Under the pieces are notes generated by a model, which was given only the letters and a program-made list of their open reading frames with translations, was not told where the DNA came from and ran no database searches. Of a DNA stretch of 64,000 nucleotides, positions 25,571 to 37,930 are shown one piece after another. A program made the position numbers and the translations under genes. Origin of the DNA: Cyclina sinensis (taxonomy: Eukaryota > Mollusca > Bivalvia > Venerida > Veneridae); the NCBI GenBank assembly GCA_012932295.1, contig JAAONU010000001.1, forward strand, positions 58,935,693 through 58,999,692, given 5' to 3'. How positions within the stretch are numbered: the first letter of the stretch is position 1; the number at the start of each line of letters is the position of its first letter.

Positions 25571-27940
25571 GAAAAACAAGTTATCTAATACTCAAGCAAC
25601 ATCAAAACAAATTTATCGGAGTTCAAACACAAAAACTGTACCATTGTTGGGTAGACAAACATCTCAGAGCATAATTCGAGAAAATAAATTGCCTTATCTT
25701 TGACGCGAATTTAGTAACACAGGAAGATGAAAAATTGCTATATCTTTCTTACGGTGTTTCCTTTCGATAAAATACCAATTATATGAGTAAAACAAAGTCA
25801 GATTTCTTGTATGGAAGGAAATGAGCTATTTCAAATGTCTTATATGATTGGTGAGATGTTTTTACGCACAGATTTATCAATGATTGAACGATGTCTAGAC
25901 ATGTTATTTCCATTGCCGGGTCGGGTGACACTTAAAGATATGTATGTAAATTATTTTTTTTTTGTATCGACCTTAACTCTGAATCATCCGCGAGATGAAG
26001 GAAAAGAGAAAATTATCGTTCATATATCGATATTTTTAAGAGTTCCAGAAAAGATCAAGACGTTATCATATCAAAGAAAGAGAAAGTATACAACAAATAA
26101 TAAATAAAGTCTAAAGAGCAGGTTAATATAAGAAATGAACTAAACCCACGATAAAAAAAGAAGCGATTTTACCAAAAATGTACCTGTTTACCTTTTATTA
26201 TAAGAAAGCATTTTTTAAACGGACAGTAAAAAATGAGTGTTGTATCAATTCTAAAAGAAAATTGTTCGCAAAAAGAACGTTGTTAAGCAGTTCTAACTCT
26301 GTTCTATAAATCAACGTTCATTTACCCCGTACCCTTTTATCTATATTTTGATAAAGATAGAAATGATATACACCTCCTGTTTGTTAACCCTAATAAAATT
26401 ATTATTTCTGTAGAAGGTGAATGGAAATATTTGCAAAAAAAAATACTTTAGAAATGATGACGCGTGACTTTGATCATCATCTTAGAGATATGGTCAAGTT
26501 TTTAATTATCCTCCATGACTATATTCGAATTGAAGTTATCAAATTGTAACCTTGGCCTTGACCCTATAAACCTTATTTATGTTTATGATATACTTTCGAA
26601 AAAAAGCCAAACCAGCCGGATGTCACTTGTAATATACCGTATAATGTTGTTTTTTTTTTTGTGTGTTTTTTCGCGAGATGAATATTTTCGCTATTTTCGC
26701 GACCGTATTGAATTCGCTAAAAAAAACGCCAAAAAATCCCAACTTCATTTTCACGAAGTGTAATTTCCGCCGTATTGTTCGACTGTACGGTACGCTTGCT
26801 TATGTTGCGGGTTAATCGAGTGATCGCATAGTGTACACATTTAGTAATCGCTTCAAGCGGATAAGATAAGTACCGCTACAATTAACGGTTCATGTTCTGT
26901 TGAATAAATTTGAGCCTTCGTTTTGTAGTTGTTTATGTTCATGCAATAAAATTGTGAGTAAAATTCAGCTTTTTGTTCGTAGTTGTTTCTTTTTGTACAT
27001 GTATAACGGTTGTGTACGCTTGCACTTCAACATGTCTATGTTAAAATCCGTCGATAATAACATAAACACTATCGTTATCATAACAAATGTCAATTTTGAA
27101 TTGCTAGACTATAGCCATTGTCCTGGTCCAAATAATCAATTATGTTACGGGAAATTTGCACTGTTAAATGCACAGCTTTCAGAGTATAGCAAATACTTAA
27201 TTGTTTACATTAAGTTGTCTCCCTTCTCATGCGATGTCCATTTTAAAACACACTGATGTAAAGAAAAACATCGTCGAAATCAAGCGGTTCTTATTCAGTC
27301 AAGATTACAGGAAAGGTAGCAGAGCTAAAGCAACTTGCCCAATATGTATGCACCGCAACCAGTATCCTTTTCTTTTTCGGCATAATTGATGGATCCCTGA
27401 CCCCTCGCATTTGCATGATTTAACAATGAAATACAGTTTAAAAAGAAGTCGTATAGAGTATAGGTCGATTTTCAATCAATATATTGAGTAATGTTTTGTG
27501 AAGTTACATTTCAGAAAGAAAACATAAGACTTGTGTATTTATTTTGTACTAATATGGTATTCCAACCCATGCACGCTAGGTCATCATTAGTACGTAAAAA
27601 CCAACGCCAGATAGACAGTTGAGCCAAAAAATTGATTCCCTGACAAAGTTGTCAAAGGTTGGATTTATACAAATTAAAGCAGGTGCCCAGGCGTCTGTTT
27701 GACACGCCATCCTCAAAAAGTCATAACGAATGGCTGTTTTTAAGTAGGTTATATCACGAACAATTTGACTGGCTCCTATCTTAAGAAAAGCCAATGCCCC
27801 CGAGCACTGAGCCAAAAATTTATTCCCTTACGCATTTGTCGGAATTTGATTTAAAGCAAATCAAATCAGATGCGCAGCCGACCGTAATAAAAGGTCAGAG
27901 TACTTACATTTCAGTTGTAACTTCAGATGAAAGAATACCT
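25571..27940. other. upstream region of P1 within duplication copy 1
   Basis: No gene is seen. Part is conserved with copy 2 (32140-35000). A segment of about 125 bp after GAACGATGT (about 25893-26017) is present here and absent from copy 2. A stretch at 26660-26760 rich in TTCGC/CGCGA words looks like another repeat. Confidence 0.45.
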
Positions 27941-28457
27941 TACTTTACTTTTTTCAGATAAAAATATTGCTGTCGTGAATGTGCCAATTTCACAAACTTG
28001 GATTCGCTCGTGTAAAAAGCTGAAATATGTCAGATTTTTATACAATCAAATACGAAAACAAGGGCGCTTTGGAGAAGAAACGTCAGTCTCTCAATACCAA
28101 CAGTCGGGTTCTTCTTACCGGAGTCAAAGGAATAAAGGTGACACTCGATTTAGAATTTAAATAAATTAAGAAAAAGAAACACAAACTAGATGGGTAAATA
28201 GCCAAATAGCCTCTCGCTTCTATCACAATGATGAAAAGCATGTACAAACTCTTAACTAGAACTACTAAACAATGATAAAAATATCCATATTCACAGAAAA
28301 GTAAACCAGTCTGCAGATGACAATCAGACCATTCCGCAAATCCTTAGTCCGGCCTCAATTAGCCGTTAATTTAAAACAGCACTTATCTTAATGTTTAGTA
28401 AGCAGATGGATTTCAAAATAATTCGTACAAAAGCATGACGAATTTAAAGTCTTTGGC

Positions 28458-30013
28458 TCATGAAACTGGGCGTCTGGCTGCAATAATCCGTTCACAGTCC
28501 GGATAAAAGTCAAAATGCTCTCCACTCTGACAAATGTATGGTCTCCTGGAATGTCCGCCCAGCCTTGTGCAACGTCCACCCTTTCGCTGAATCTGAAACG
28601 ACAATCGAATGACCCGATATCTATATAATAACAAAACAAGAATTGTCACTGAAAGATGACAATGCCCCCGAAGTGGAACTTTGTCTTTTGAGCTGAGGAC
28701 TAGAGAAGATAAGTTGTAGATATTTCAGACGAAGTAGGATTGTTTCACAGTTTGACCCCAAGATCAAGGTCATATAAAAGAGTCAAGGTAAAAAAATATA
28801 TGTCATTTGGAAGATTTCTTGAACTTAACATGAACTAAATCTATTGATTCAAAAGAAACATGTTTTTATTTCAATTTGACCTCAAGATGAAAGTCTCTTA
28901 GGGCCAAGGTAAAAAGAATATTGGTTGTTGGAAAGATCTCTCCCAAGGGGTTTTTGTGTGCAAACATGAACTAAATATGGTGAGTAATAAAGGAGTTATA
29001 GCCAGTATTACGTATTTTTGAGAAATGGACATTCGAGGTCAAAGTCTGTCAGGGGTCAAGGTCATATATATATATTTAATTGGGGAGGTCTTGTCCAAAG
29101 GGGTTTTCTGTTCCAGTATGAAGTAAATTCATTAACTAATAAGGAAATTATGGGCAATGTTAAAGTTTTTGGACGGAATGATGGACGGACGGACTGACAG
29201 ACGGACAGATCAAAAACTATGTGCTCTCCTTCGGGAGCATAACAAATAAATCGACCAAATTATTAAACTTTATGTTTATTGTCAATCTTTATTTCTTGAA
29301 TCCAAAAGTTACCATTAAAGACTTAAAAGTAGAAGTTTTTCCTTTCCCGGAACAATTTATTAAACGATTAGCTGGCACCCACACCCACCTCATATATTTC
29401 CACTGAGCATTCGACGGCATCTGATGCTGGTGTGCTGGGAGCCAGATGTTGCCAGTCATCATGCTGTCGCATGTTTTCTGCCTCCGGAGTCCCATCTTCG
29501 CCCTGATTGCCGCTGGACTGGCCTGGAGTATTTTGTCCATCGACTGCATTCATATATGCTTCTTGTAATACTGATGGTAACCCCTGGTTAAATATAAATT
29601 GAGTGATCGATTTCTTTTAAATTGTTGTAAAATGACCCCGAATCTCTAATGGGGAAAAAAGGTTATTTTCCAGAAACAATTCGTTTTGAAATACATGTAT
29701 AACCACTACATCAAACCTAAAACGCATTAAAACTTTTCTGTGCCACATGTCCAGCTTTAAAAAAATTAAAACTGATCGCAATTTACAAAAAATAAGAGAA
29801 AAGAAGAATAAGAATTATACATAAAAATACTATTATTGTTATAAGCAGTAGTAGTAGTATAAGTAGTATTAGTAGTATATTCATTATTATTATAAGTAGT
29901 AGTAGTAGTAGTAGTAGTAGTAGAAGTAGTAGAAGTAGTAGTATTAGTAGTATATTCATTATTATTATAAGTAGTAGTAGTAGTAGTAGTAGTAGTATAT
30001 TCATTATTATTAT

Positions 30014-30045
<32 letters not shown>

Positions 30046-30061
30046 TATTCATTATTATTAT

Positions 30062-30109
<48 letters not shown>

Positions 30110-30114
30110 AAGTA

Positions 30115-30150
<36 letters not shown>

Positions 30151-30456
30151 TATTCATTATTATTATAAGTAGTAGTAGTAGTAGTAGTAGTAGTATATTC
30201 ATTATTATTATAAGTAGTAGTAGTAGTAGTAGTAGTAGTAGAAGTAGAAGTAGAAGTAGAAGTAGTAGTAGTAGTAGTATATTCATTATTATTATAAGTA
30301 GCAGAAGTAGTAGTAGTAGTAATAGTAGTAGTAGTAGTAGTAGTATATTCATAATTATTATTAGTAGTAGTAGTAATGGGAGTTGTAGTAATAGTAATAG
30401 TATATTCATTATTATCATTATCACTATTATTATTATTATTATTATTACTATCAGTT

Positions 30457-30491
<35 letters not shown>

Positions 30492-30578
30492 TGTAGTAGT
30501 AGTATATTCATTATTATTATTATTATTATTATCAGTAGTAGTAGTAGTATATTCATTCTTTAATAATAGTAGTAGTAA

Positions 30579-30631
<53 letters not shown>

Positions 30632-30693
30632 TATTCATTATTATTATTATTATTATTATCAGTAGTAGTAGTAGTATATTCATTCTTTAATAA

Positions 30694-30745
<52 letters not shown>

Positions 30746-30823
30746 TGTAGTAGTAGTATATTCATTATTATTATTATTATTATTATTATCAGTAGTAGTA
30801 GTAGTATATTCATTCTTTAATAA

Positions 30824-30875
<52 letters not shown>

Positions 30876-30950
30876 TGTAGTAGTAGTATATTCATTATTA
30901 TTATTATTATTATTATCAGTAGTAGTAGTAGTATATTCATTCTTTAATAA

Positions 30951-31000
<50 letters not shown>

Positions 31001-31048
31001 TATTCAATTTTATTATTGGTAGTAGCAGAAATAGTATTAGTAGTATTG

Positions 31049-31092
<44 letters not shown>

Positions 31093-31936
31093 TAGTAGTA
31101 ATAGTCGAAGTAGTAGATTATTAATTATTAGTATTAGTCGGAGTTTTATTTTCATAATAATTAGTAGTAGTTGTAGAAGTAGTATTTTCCTCAGGTTTTG
31201 CTCGATTTGTGTTTATTATGATGCATGATAAAAACACGTGTGCTTACTGCATTTATGCTTGACTTGTGTACATCATAACAGATCTTGAAAATTTAGTTAT
31301 TTTTTTTCAGTGAGGTATTCGAAAAGGAAATTGTTTTTTGAAATCTGTATTCTAAAAAAATGAAATGAAACAATTAAGATGATAACAGTTTTATTTTTAT
31401 ATCTAAAAATGTCACTGAAAAATATCTATATCTAATTGATATTTAGAAATATCCACATAACAGCAGATTTAAATATTTCTTCAATAAACCAAATTTTTGT
31501 TAAACTATGAGTATGAACAAAACGTCATGTTACGGTATATCTTTACAACAAGATACTTCATTTGCTTCCCTTCTGCGAGTCTTAACTATTTGACTCAAAA
31601 TTATAATACAAACATTTTGACAAATGTTCCCTTTTTTCTAACCTTCGATAAACATAATTCTTCATTGAACCATTTATAGGAATGGTTGACAACAAAAATA
31701 AATATGTACATTTTCCTGGATTAGTTTACCTATCTTAATACGAATATTTTTCGCCAAATAAAATATTTTCATAAAGCGAAGAAAAACTAATAAATATATG
31801 TACTCACTTCATCCCTTTGCTGAGGGTTTCTGGGTCTCTGCCTACGCCTAGGGTTGCTTTGGCAACGACATTCCTCAACGAATAGAGCGCTTGCAAGCAC
31901 CAAAGTTAGAAAGGCCCACGCGCGAATGACAGACAT
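28458..31936 (-). CDS. P2: secreted four-cysteine pro-peptide, paralogue of P1 (3 exons, 152 aa)
   Basis: Exons are 31936-31808 (43 codons), 29583-29389 (65) and 28592-28458 (44 plus stop), all phase 0 with GT-AG junctions. The signal peptide and basic NPRRRQRPR tract are almost identical to P1. The linker differs strongly in its middle. The C-terminal module is nearly unchanged (GGRCTRLGG, YICQSG, PDCERII, AARRPVS) with one extra Arg, so the cysteines are at 102, 116, 129 and 141. Intron 1 is inflated by a 1.3-kb trinucleotide array and intron 2 has a 601-bp insertion. Every splice site and the frame are intact, so I expect it to be functional. Function unknown, as for P1. Confidence 0.82.
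28640..29240. mobile_element. 601-bp insertion in P2 intron 2 with an empty site in P1
   Basis: The paralogous P1 intron reads AACAAAACAAATAAATCG without interruption. In P2 the same site is split, and AACAA flanks the insert on both sides (28635-28639 and 29241-29245), giving a 5-bp target duplication. The ends share short inverted words (TGCCCCCGAAG and, reversed, TGCTCCCGAAG). The inside is GGTCAAGGTCA-rich with GGACGGACGGAC, a style typical of bivalve repeats. No coding frame. Confidence 0.75.
29820..31130. repeat. 1.3-kb compound AGT/ATT microsatellite in P2 intron 1
   Basis: (AGT)n blocks alternate with ATATTCATTATTATTATAAG spacers. From 30549 on, a higher-order unit of 127-130 bp repeats (TATTCATTCTTTAATAAT near 30549, 30676, 30806 and 30933). 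Long frames of poly-Leu, poly-Thr/Asn or poly-Ser/Val on either strand are translations of this array, not proteins. Confidence 0.97.
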
Positions 31937-32129
31937 TTTCCGTCTATCTTCAGTAATTTATCTTTCAATCTAAAATTAGTTTTTTTAAAAAGTCTGGTCG
32001 CAGCGTTTTGTTTTCCTGTTGCATAAAAGATCTTTCTAAAAGTTCTTTCGACAACTATTTTTCTAACTTTAGAAAAATAACAATCAATGCACAAACTGAA
32101 CTCTCTTTCTGTTGCGAACAGATGTGCAC

Positions 32130-32150
32130 TGGCTGCACATTTAAATCCAT
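32130..32150 (-). promoter_or_regulatory. TATA-like box candidate upstream of P2
   Basis: ATTTAAAT at 32137-32144, about 201 bp upstream of the P2 ATG, matches the equivalent site of P1 together with its TGTGCA...TGCACA neighbour. Conservation between duplicates alone is weak support, because the whole block is young. Confidence 0.3.
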
Positions 32151-34420
32151 CTGAAAAACAAGTTATCTAATACTCAAGCAACATCAAAACAAATTTATCG
32201 GAGTTCAAACACAAAACTGTTCCAATTTTTTATTGTTAGACAAACATCTCAGATCATAATTCGAGAAATTAATTGCCTTATCTTTGACGTGTATTTAGTA
32301 ACACGGGAAGATGAAAAATTGCTATATCTTTCTAACGGCGTTTCCTTTCCATAAAATAGCCAGTTATATGAGGAAAACAAAGTCAGATTTCTTGTATGGA
32401 AGGAAATGAGCTATTTTATATGTCTAATTTGATTGGTGAGATGTTTTTACGCACAGATTTATCAATGATTGAACGATGTTCATATATCGACATTTTTTTC
32501 GACGTTCACGAATATAATAAGATGTTGTTATATTAAGCAAAGAAAAAATTATACAGAAATAACATGAAATCTCATTTCGTAAGAAATGAATTTAGCTATA
32601 AGCTTGTACTAAAAGAAAATGTTAATATCAGAAATGAACTAAACAAACTATGGGAAAGAGCCGAGTTTAAAAAAACAATGTACCTGTAAACCTTTTATTT
32701 TAAGAAAGTATTCCTAACTGACGATAAAGATAGAATGTAGTTTTAACTTTTAAAGAAACTTTGCCCAAAAAGGACGTTTTAAGCATTCCTGACTCTGTTC
32801 TATAGATAAACGTTCCTTTTATCTATATTTTCAAAAAGTGGGAAATGATATATAATTCATGTTCATTAACCCCAATACATTATATTTTTAGTTGAAGGTG
32901 AATGGAAACTTTTGCAACAAAAATACTTTTAAAATGCCAAAGCGTGACTTTTACCATCACCTGAGAGATATGACGAAGATTTTAAAAATCATTCATTCGC
33001 GGTAAAGTAAATGTCTTTATTCAAATCAAAGCTACCAAATTGATTGTAACCTTGACCCAAGATACTTTTTTATGTGTATAATATTTGCATGCTTTGACGT
33101 ATAGTTTTGCAATGGAATTTTAAAGTTCTTCCTAGTTACTCTTCGTACAAAAACGAATCAGTCTCGTACTACTTGTAATATACCCTTTCTTTATCGTAAT
33201 TAAACTTTCTCTTCAGCTTCTTTGTCTGTGGTTGAGGAAAACCAGTCTTCCAAACATTGGTGTTACGGACGGACATAATACTGGACTGCAAGAAGACAGG
33301 ACGGAGGACGTATGAAAAAAGCGGCGACTTTGTACAATTCCTAGAATTCGTTTGTTCGGGTAGCATGCAAAAGGGAGACTGTAATACAACGCAGGTCATT
33401 ATTTAATCTAGAAGAGCATGTTAATTCTCAGTAATCAGGGTCTTGTAGGACAAACATTATCATATATAAAGGACAAAATGAGAGATGAAAACGAACTTGC
33501 TACGAGAGATCGAAATTTTTTGGACGGCAACCGAATTAAAGGGGAAAAACAATTTCCCATAAAATCTTTGGTAATAAATCACTCTTGACAGTTACTTATT
33601 GTCTTACATAGAAATCATAAAGTCATGCCAACCCGATGTCTCATATATTTTATAGAAACAGGACAGCTATTTTGTACAATTTGGCGGAGAAAAATGACTA
33701 AATTACATCCAAATCACATATGAGTCATCCATGGAACTCTTGTGAGCAGAATAGTAATTGAGAGAGAAAGTTACACAGAGAGGGGAAAGAAAAACAGAAA
33801 GAGATGAAGAAAGATTGAAAGTGACTGAAAGAAAAGATAGAAAGAAAGAAAGAAAGTGAACGAAGGATAAAAAGACAGAAAGGAGAATAGGCCGTAGATC
33901 AATCAATATATTTAGTAATGTTTTTAAGGATGCACTTAAGAAAGAAAACATAAGAATTTTGTACCAAGGCCAAACCAATCTCATGATTAATACATTGTTG
34001 TTGTTTTTTTCACCATTTTTTTCTGGCCAGCAAACATAGATTTATTTATTTTCCTGAAATCAACATCAAAAATTAAGATAACTATGTGTGATGAAATAAA
34101 GCCCGAGTTTGTAGCTAGTACTTTTTAGCATCTTATAAAAAGAAATATTAAACCCTTTTAAACAAATTCTTACTAACGTAAGGTAATTACCACTAAGGCT
34201 ATGATGTCTTTTTTAAGTCTTACAAATTTCCTTTGTAGCAGAAATATGCATTGCATTAGAAAAACACCACTCTTGTGCAGTATGTAAACTCATGCCCGTT
34301 AGGTCACCATTAGTCTGAAAAGCCAACGCTAGATACACAAATGAGCCAAAGGATTCCCTGGCAAATTGACAACGGTTCGATTTATACCAATCAAACCAGG
34401 TGCATAAGCATCCATTACAC
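32151..34420. other. upstream region of P2, no gene seen
   Basis: Partly matches copy 1. It includes a purine-rich (GAAA/GA) tract at about 33755-33890. No exon-like frames. Confidence 0.5.
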
Positions 34421-34425
34421 ACACC

Positions 34426-34650
34426 GTACTGCTACTGCTGTTACTGCTACTGCCAACTTCACGTTTTGCTTACTGCTACTGCTGTTACTGCTACTGCCAA
34501 CTTCACGTTTTGCTTACTGCTACTGCTGTTACTGCTACTGCCAATTTCACGTTTTGCTTACTGCTACTGCTGAAACTGCTACTGCCAACTTCACGTTTGA
34601 TTTAATTTCTACTGCCAGCTACTACTGCGTACTGCTACTGCCAACTTCCT
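34426..34650. repeat. 44-bp tandem repeat, about 4.5 copies
   Basis: CCAACTTCACG or a close variant recurs at 34453, 34497, 34541 and 34585, exactly 44 bp apart, with CTGCTACTG triplet runs between. The plus-strand frame across it (rich in Ala/Thr/Leu/Cys) is a repeat translation. It interrupts the block that matches 27570-27900 in copy 1. Confidence 0.93.
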
Positions 34651-35442
34651 ATGAGTTTCGAAAAGTCTTTATTATTGATAACGAATGGCCGTTTTAAAGT
34701 AGGTTATATCACGTACTACAGGACTGGCCCCCGTCTCAAGAACTTAGGTTCGACACAGAACTATGTAATGAATCAGCAAACGACTACCCTAATGTACTAT
34801 TTGAACTCATGCCCCACCCCACCCACTGGTCCAGGAGTAGTATGAAGAACTGATGCCCCGAACCACCGAGTCAAAGATTTGATTCTCTGACGGATTTGTC
34901 GGGGTTGAATTTAAACAAATCAAAAAGGTGCGCAGCCGACCGTAACAAAAGAAGGTCATAGTACCTACATTTCTACAGAATCATAACTTCAGATGAAAAG
35001 AATACTGTTCACTAATTTCAACTAACCCTCCGCCATTTCCCGAGTTAATGTAAATTTTCATATGTCTTCCTCATTTAGAGCTTTTTTGTCAAATTCAATG
35101 AATTCTCATTAACAAGCAAACCGCCACATTTTTTATTTTATTCATTTATTTATTGAAATTTTGAAGTACCGCAACTACAAAATGAAACACAAAATATTAC
35201 GTTTATATTTTTCAATTCAAATTAAATACACCTTTATCTGTAATATCTTATCAAATTGAAGTTTTCATTTCTAAACAATTGCTCAAAATATCAGTCATAA
35301 CTAAACAATACGTGCCGGCCAAGAAACGGCCTTTACGCTAGCGTCTCTTACACTTTTTTCAACTTTAGCTCTCGATTCACCTAACTGGTATTCATATCTG
35401 CTATTAATGAATAACCGGAAAAAGTTAAGAATGGAATTCTAA

Positions 35443-37443
35443 TTAGTTGCCCTCTGCAGCATGTTGCGTTTCAGACAAAACATTTTCTGAAGAGGCGCCA
35501 TTTTCTGATCCGCCATTCTGTGCGACGCTATTTTCCGGCACAGTTCGGGAAATTTGCGACAACTGTTCAAACGGCTGTGGACTCTCAGCCGATAATGGTG
35601 AGTTCGTTTCACGACTGGCCAGTATATGCTCGCATTCTTCATTGTGGACATCAAGATACATCCCCGACTGACACACTGCCATCCGTCCAGCGCCACCTAG
35701 GCGGACACATCGACCTCCAATAACTTGCAGCTGAAAGTAACACGACTAGCTCAGTTGAGAAATATGCCTTTTCAATTTCATACAGATCAATATGGAAGGC
35801 AGTAGCTTAGTGCACAGAAAACCCTTCTGAAAACGCATATAGATACTGTTAAGTATGTTTACATACATATTGTATGGCGGATGTCTAATGTTGGGTCAAT
35901 TTGATCTCAGCGACGATTGCGTCAAACAAAAGCACTTTAATAACGGAAATACTTGGCACTGCAGTTTCAAAACCCTATACATGTGTACAGTATGTAACTG
36001 AAGGCTTATGTTAAACCTACAAAATCACTGGAAACATTTAACACAGTTTGAGTGTGAACATTAAGCATGTTCTTTCCTAAACCATTAGCCAGTAATTCAA
36101 TCATTTCCATGTCAAGGACGTCATGAAAGTTGCTTACGAAATTACTCTGCTGAGTTTACTGCTCTTAAGTTCCGATATTTTGACTATAGTTTAAAAAAAT
36201 TCGTCAAACATCTATTTCGAAACCTATTGACAGACCTTGGTCCTTCTGTGAATCTCCACCACAAAGACTTAAAGGACCTTTTCAGGAAATGTTTTTAGCC
36301 AATCTAGGGCTTAATGGCAAACCGTCATCGGTCTGTAAGGTCAAAGGTAAAATTCAACTCTAATATCATTAGCTTATGCGATTGAGTTCAACCAACCAAA
36401 AATAGGTATTAAACAATTAAAAGATGCGGAATGTGTTTCTTACCTAAAACTTTCACAAAATTTGACTGCAGACATCGAACTCTACATGGTAAGCATTATA
36501 ATTCTCGAGGCATTCCTCGAAAATCAAAAACATATGACTAAAAAGACACCAACCCCAACGTTTACATTTGGTTCAAACTCACCACTTCAACTTCGATGTT
36601 ACAATCCACATCCTCTGCACTTGGTGCTTCCGGTACAAAATATCGTGGCCAATCCGGGGCATTCTCCATACTTTGCATTTCTAACAAATGCTGCCTGCGT
36701 AAAGCCTCAAACCGATTCTGAAACAGAACAAGGCACAATATCGTAATGGTTCTATCAAAACTGGCGCCAGTAACAATTATGGAGTGAATTATTTGTAGAA
36801 CAGAAAGTCGAGTTTGCCATCCTGTTAAGATAACAATCGTGATATTCACTTTTTTGTGTACTTTATGATGTTAACAACATTTGCTTGTTTTTCTGAGTTA
36901 TACAGCGCATAGTATAAAGCAGAAAAACATTCTGCATGTTCATTTTACTGTATTTAATTCATTTCTATTTTCTAATCGAAAAAAGCTAAACATTTTTCTT
37001 AACAACCTGAAACTTTGACTTAGAGAGCATATGGTTAATAACAAATATTTTACTTGGATGCTTTTTTTGGTTTAGGCAATATTTTATTTACCAATAAATC
37101 AGTTTGTGCTACACTTTCATAAGGATGACAAGCTATCGATAATGCCAGTGGGAACTGAGTAGCAGTAGAGGTATGGTATTCGAACCTTCAACCATACATC
37201 CATAGGAGGACAGTTTAACCACCTAGCTATACTCATAACTAAAAACCAGCATCTTTCCTTTGTGCAAATAGTCAAAAATGCTGAATACTAAAATCCCTTA
37301 ACGATACGCACTCGCATTTGGCGTGGGCGTTGGCGTCTCATGACACTACGCTTCCTTGTCGAGTCTCTTTCATAGGAATAGATAGAACAGCACATCAGCA
37401 AAACAGACAGCAGCATACACAGTATTCTGACCAGACTTGACAT
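35443..37443 (-). CDS. P3: secreted four-cysteine pro-peptide with long acidic tail (3 exons, 184 aa)
   Basis: Exons are 37443-37312 (44 codons), 36717-36583 (45) and 35730-35443 (95 plus stop), all phase 0 as in P1 and P2. Exon 1 gives a signal peptide (LCMLLSVLLMCCSIYS) and basic TRKRS and MRRQRPR tracts. Exon 2 ends DCNIEVEV, which aligns residue for residue with ECSVEIYx of P1/P2. Exon 3 has GGRCVRLGG, AVCQSG and EECEHILA. Module cysteines are at 83, 97, 109 and 122 (C-x13-C-x11-C-x12-C). Unlike P1/P2 it carries a further 55-60 residues rich in Ser, Glu, Asn and Gln. An AG lies immediately before the ATG, so a non-coding upstream exon is likely. Family and function are unrecognised. Confidence 0.78.
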
Positions 37444-37930
37444 CTGTAATATACACACAGACAAAACTCTAACATTTTGTGGGCTATACCTTTAAGTACG
37501 TACAGTATTAACAACGGAAAACACAGTATGGAGAGATGAAAGCCAAAACGATCTATCTTCTTCCTTGTTTCACAGTACGTAGAACATTTCCCCTCTCATC
37601 CTTCGAAATGTTATTTAATTATATTGATATTATATTACACGTAATTAACGAATGCAAAAAGACAGAGATCGGTTTTAACAGTATAGCAAAGAAACAAAAA
37701 TGACTGTTTATAAAGCAAGTGAGTATAAGTTACAATAACAAAGTAGAAAAAGCTGCAAGTGCTACTTCACTATTTCAGATGAAATGTTTTTAGAGAACTC
37801 GTCATGTGAACAAATAACTTGCATTGAATTGTTCATTTTTTAAATCTATATACTAGTTCTTTATAACACACATTTGTAATTAATATTTCATAGCTGAAGG
37901 AAAGGGGGGATCCTTTTTAACGATGTGCAA

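Larger units (their letters stand above)
21640..27935. repeat. tandem segmental duplication, copy 1 (holds P1)
   Basis: Sequence from about 21640 (ATATTGCTGTCGCGAAT) to about 27930 (CTTCAGATGAAAGAATACC) is matched in the same order by 27945-35010. Matched landmarks include the three P1/P2 exons, the intron segment ending CAGTGAGGTATTCGAA, the upstream block near 25800 versus 32395, and the block near 27570 versus 34285. Copy 1 carries about 1.4 kb at 22030-23490 that is missing from copy 2, including a TTAA-flanked element. Confidence 0.85.
27945..35010. repeat. tandem segmental duplication, copy 2 (holds P2)
   Basis: It begins directly after copy 1 (ATATTGCTGTCGTGAATG near 27965) and runs to about 35010 (CTTCAGATGAAAAGAATACT). 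It is longer than its counterpart mainly through the AGT array (29820-31130) and the 601-bp insertion at 28640. Confidence 0.85.

Noticed and set aside
29766..31228. Long open frames (up to 305 codons) of poly-Thr/Asn/Tyr, poly-Leu or poly-Ser/Val
   Set aside because: They are translations of the AGT/ATT microsatellite, open in several frames at once, with no domain or splice context.
34341..34697. 118-codon frame rich in Ala, Thr, Leu and Cys
   Set aside because: Produced by the 44-bp tandem repeat.
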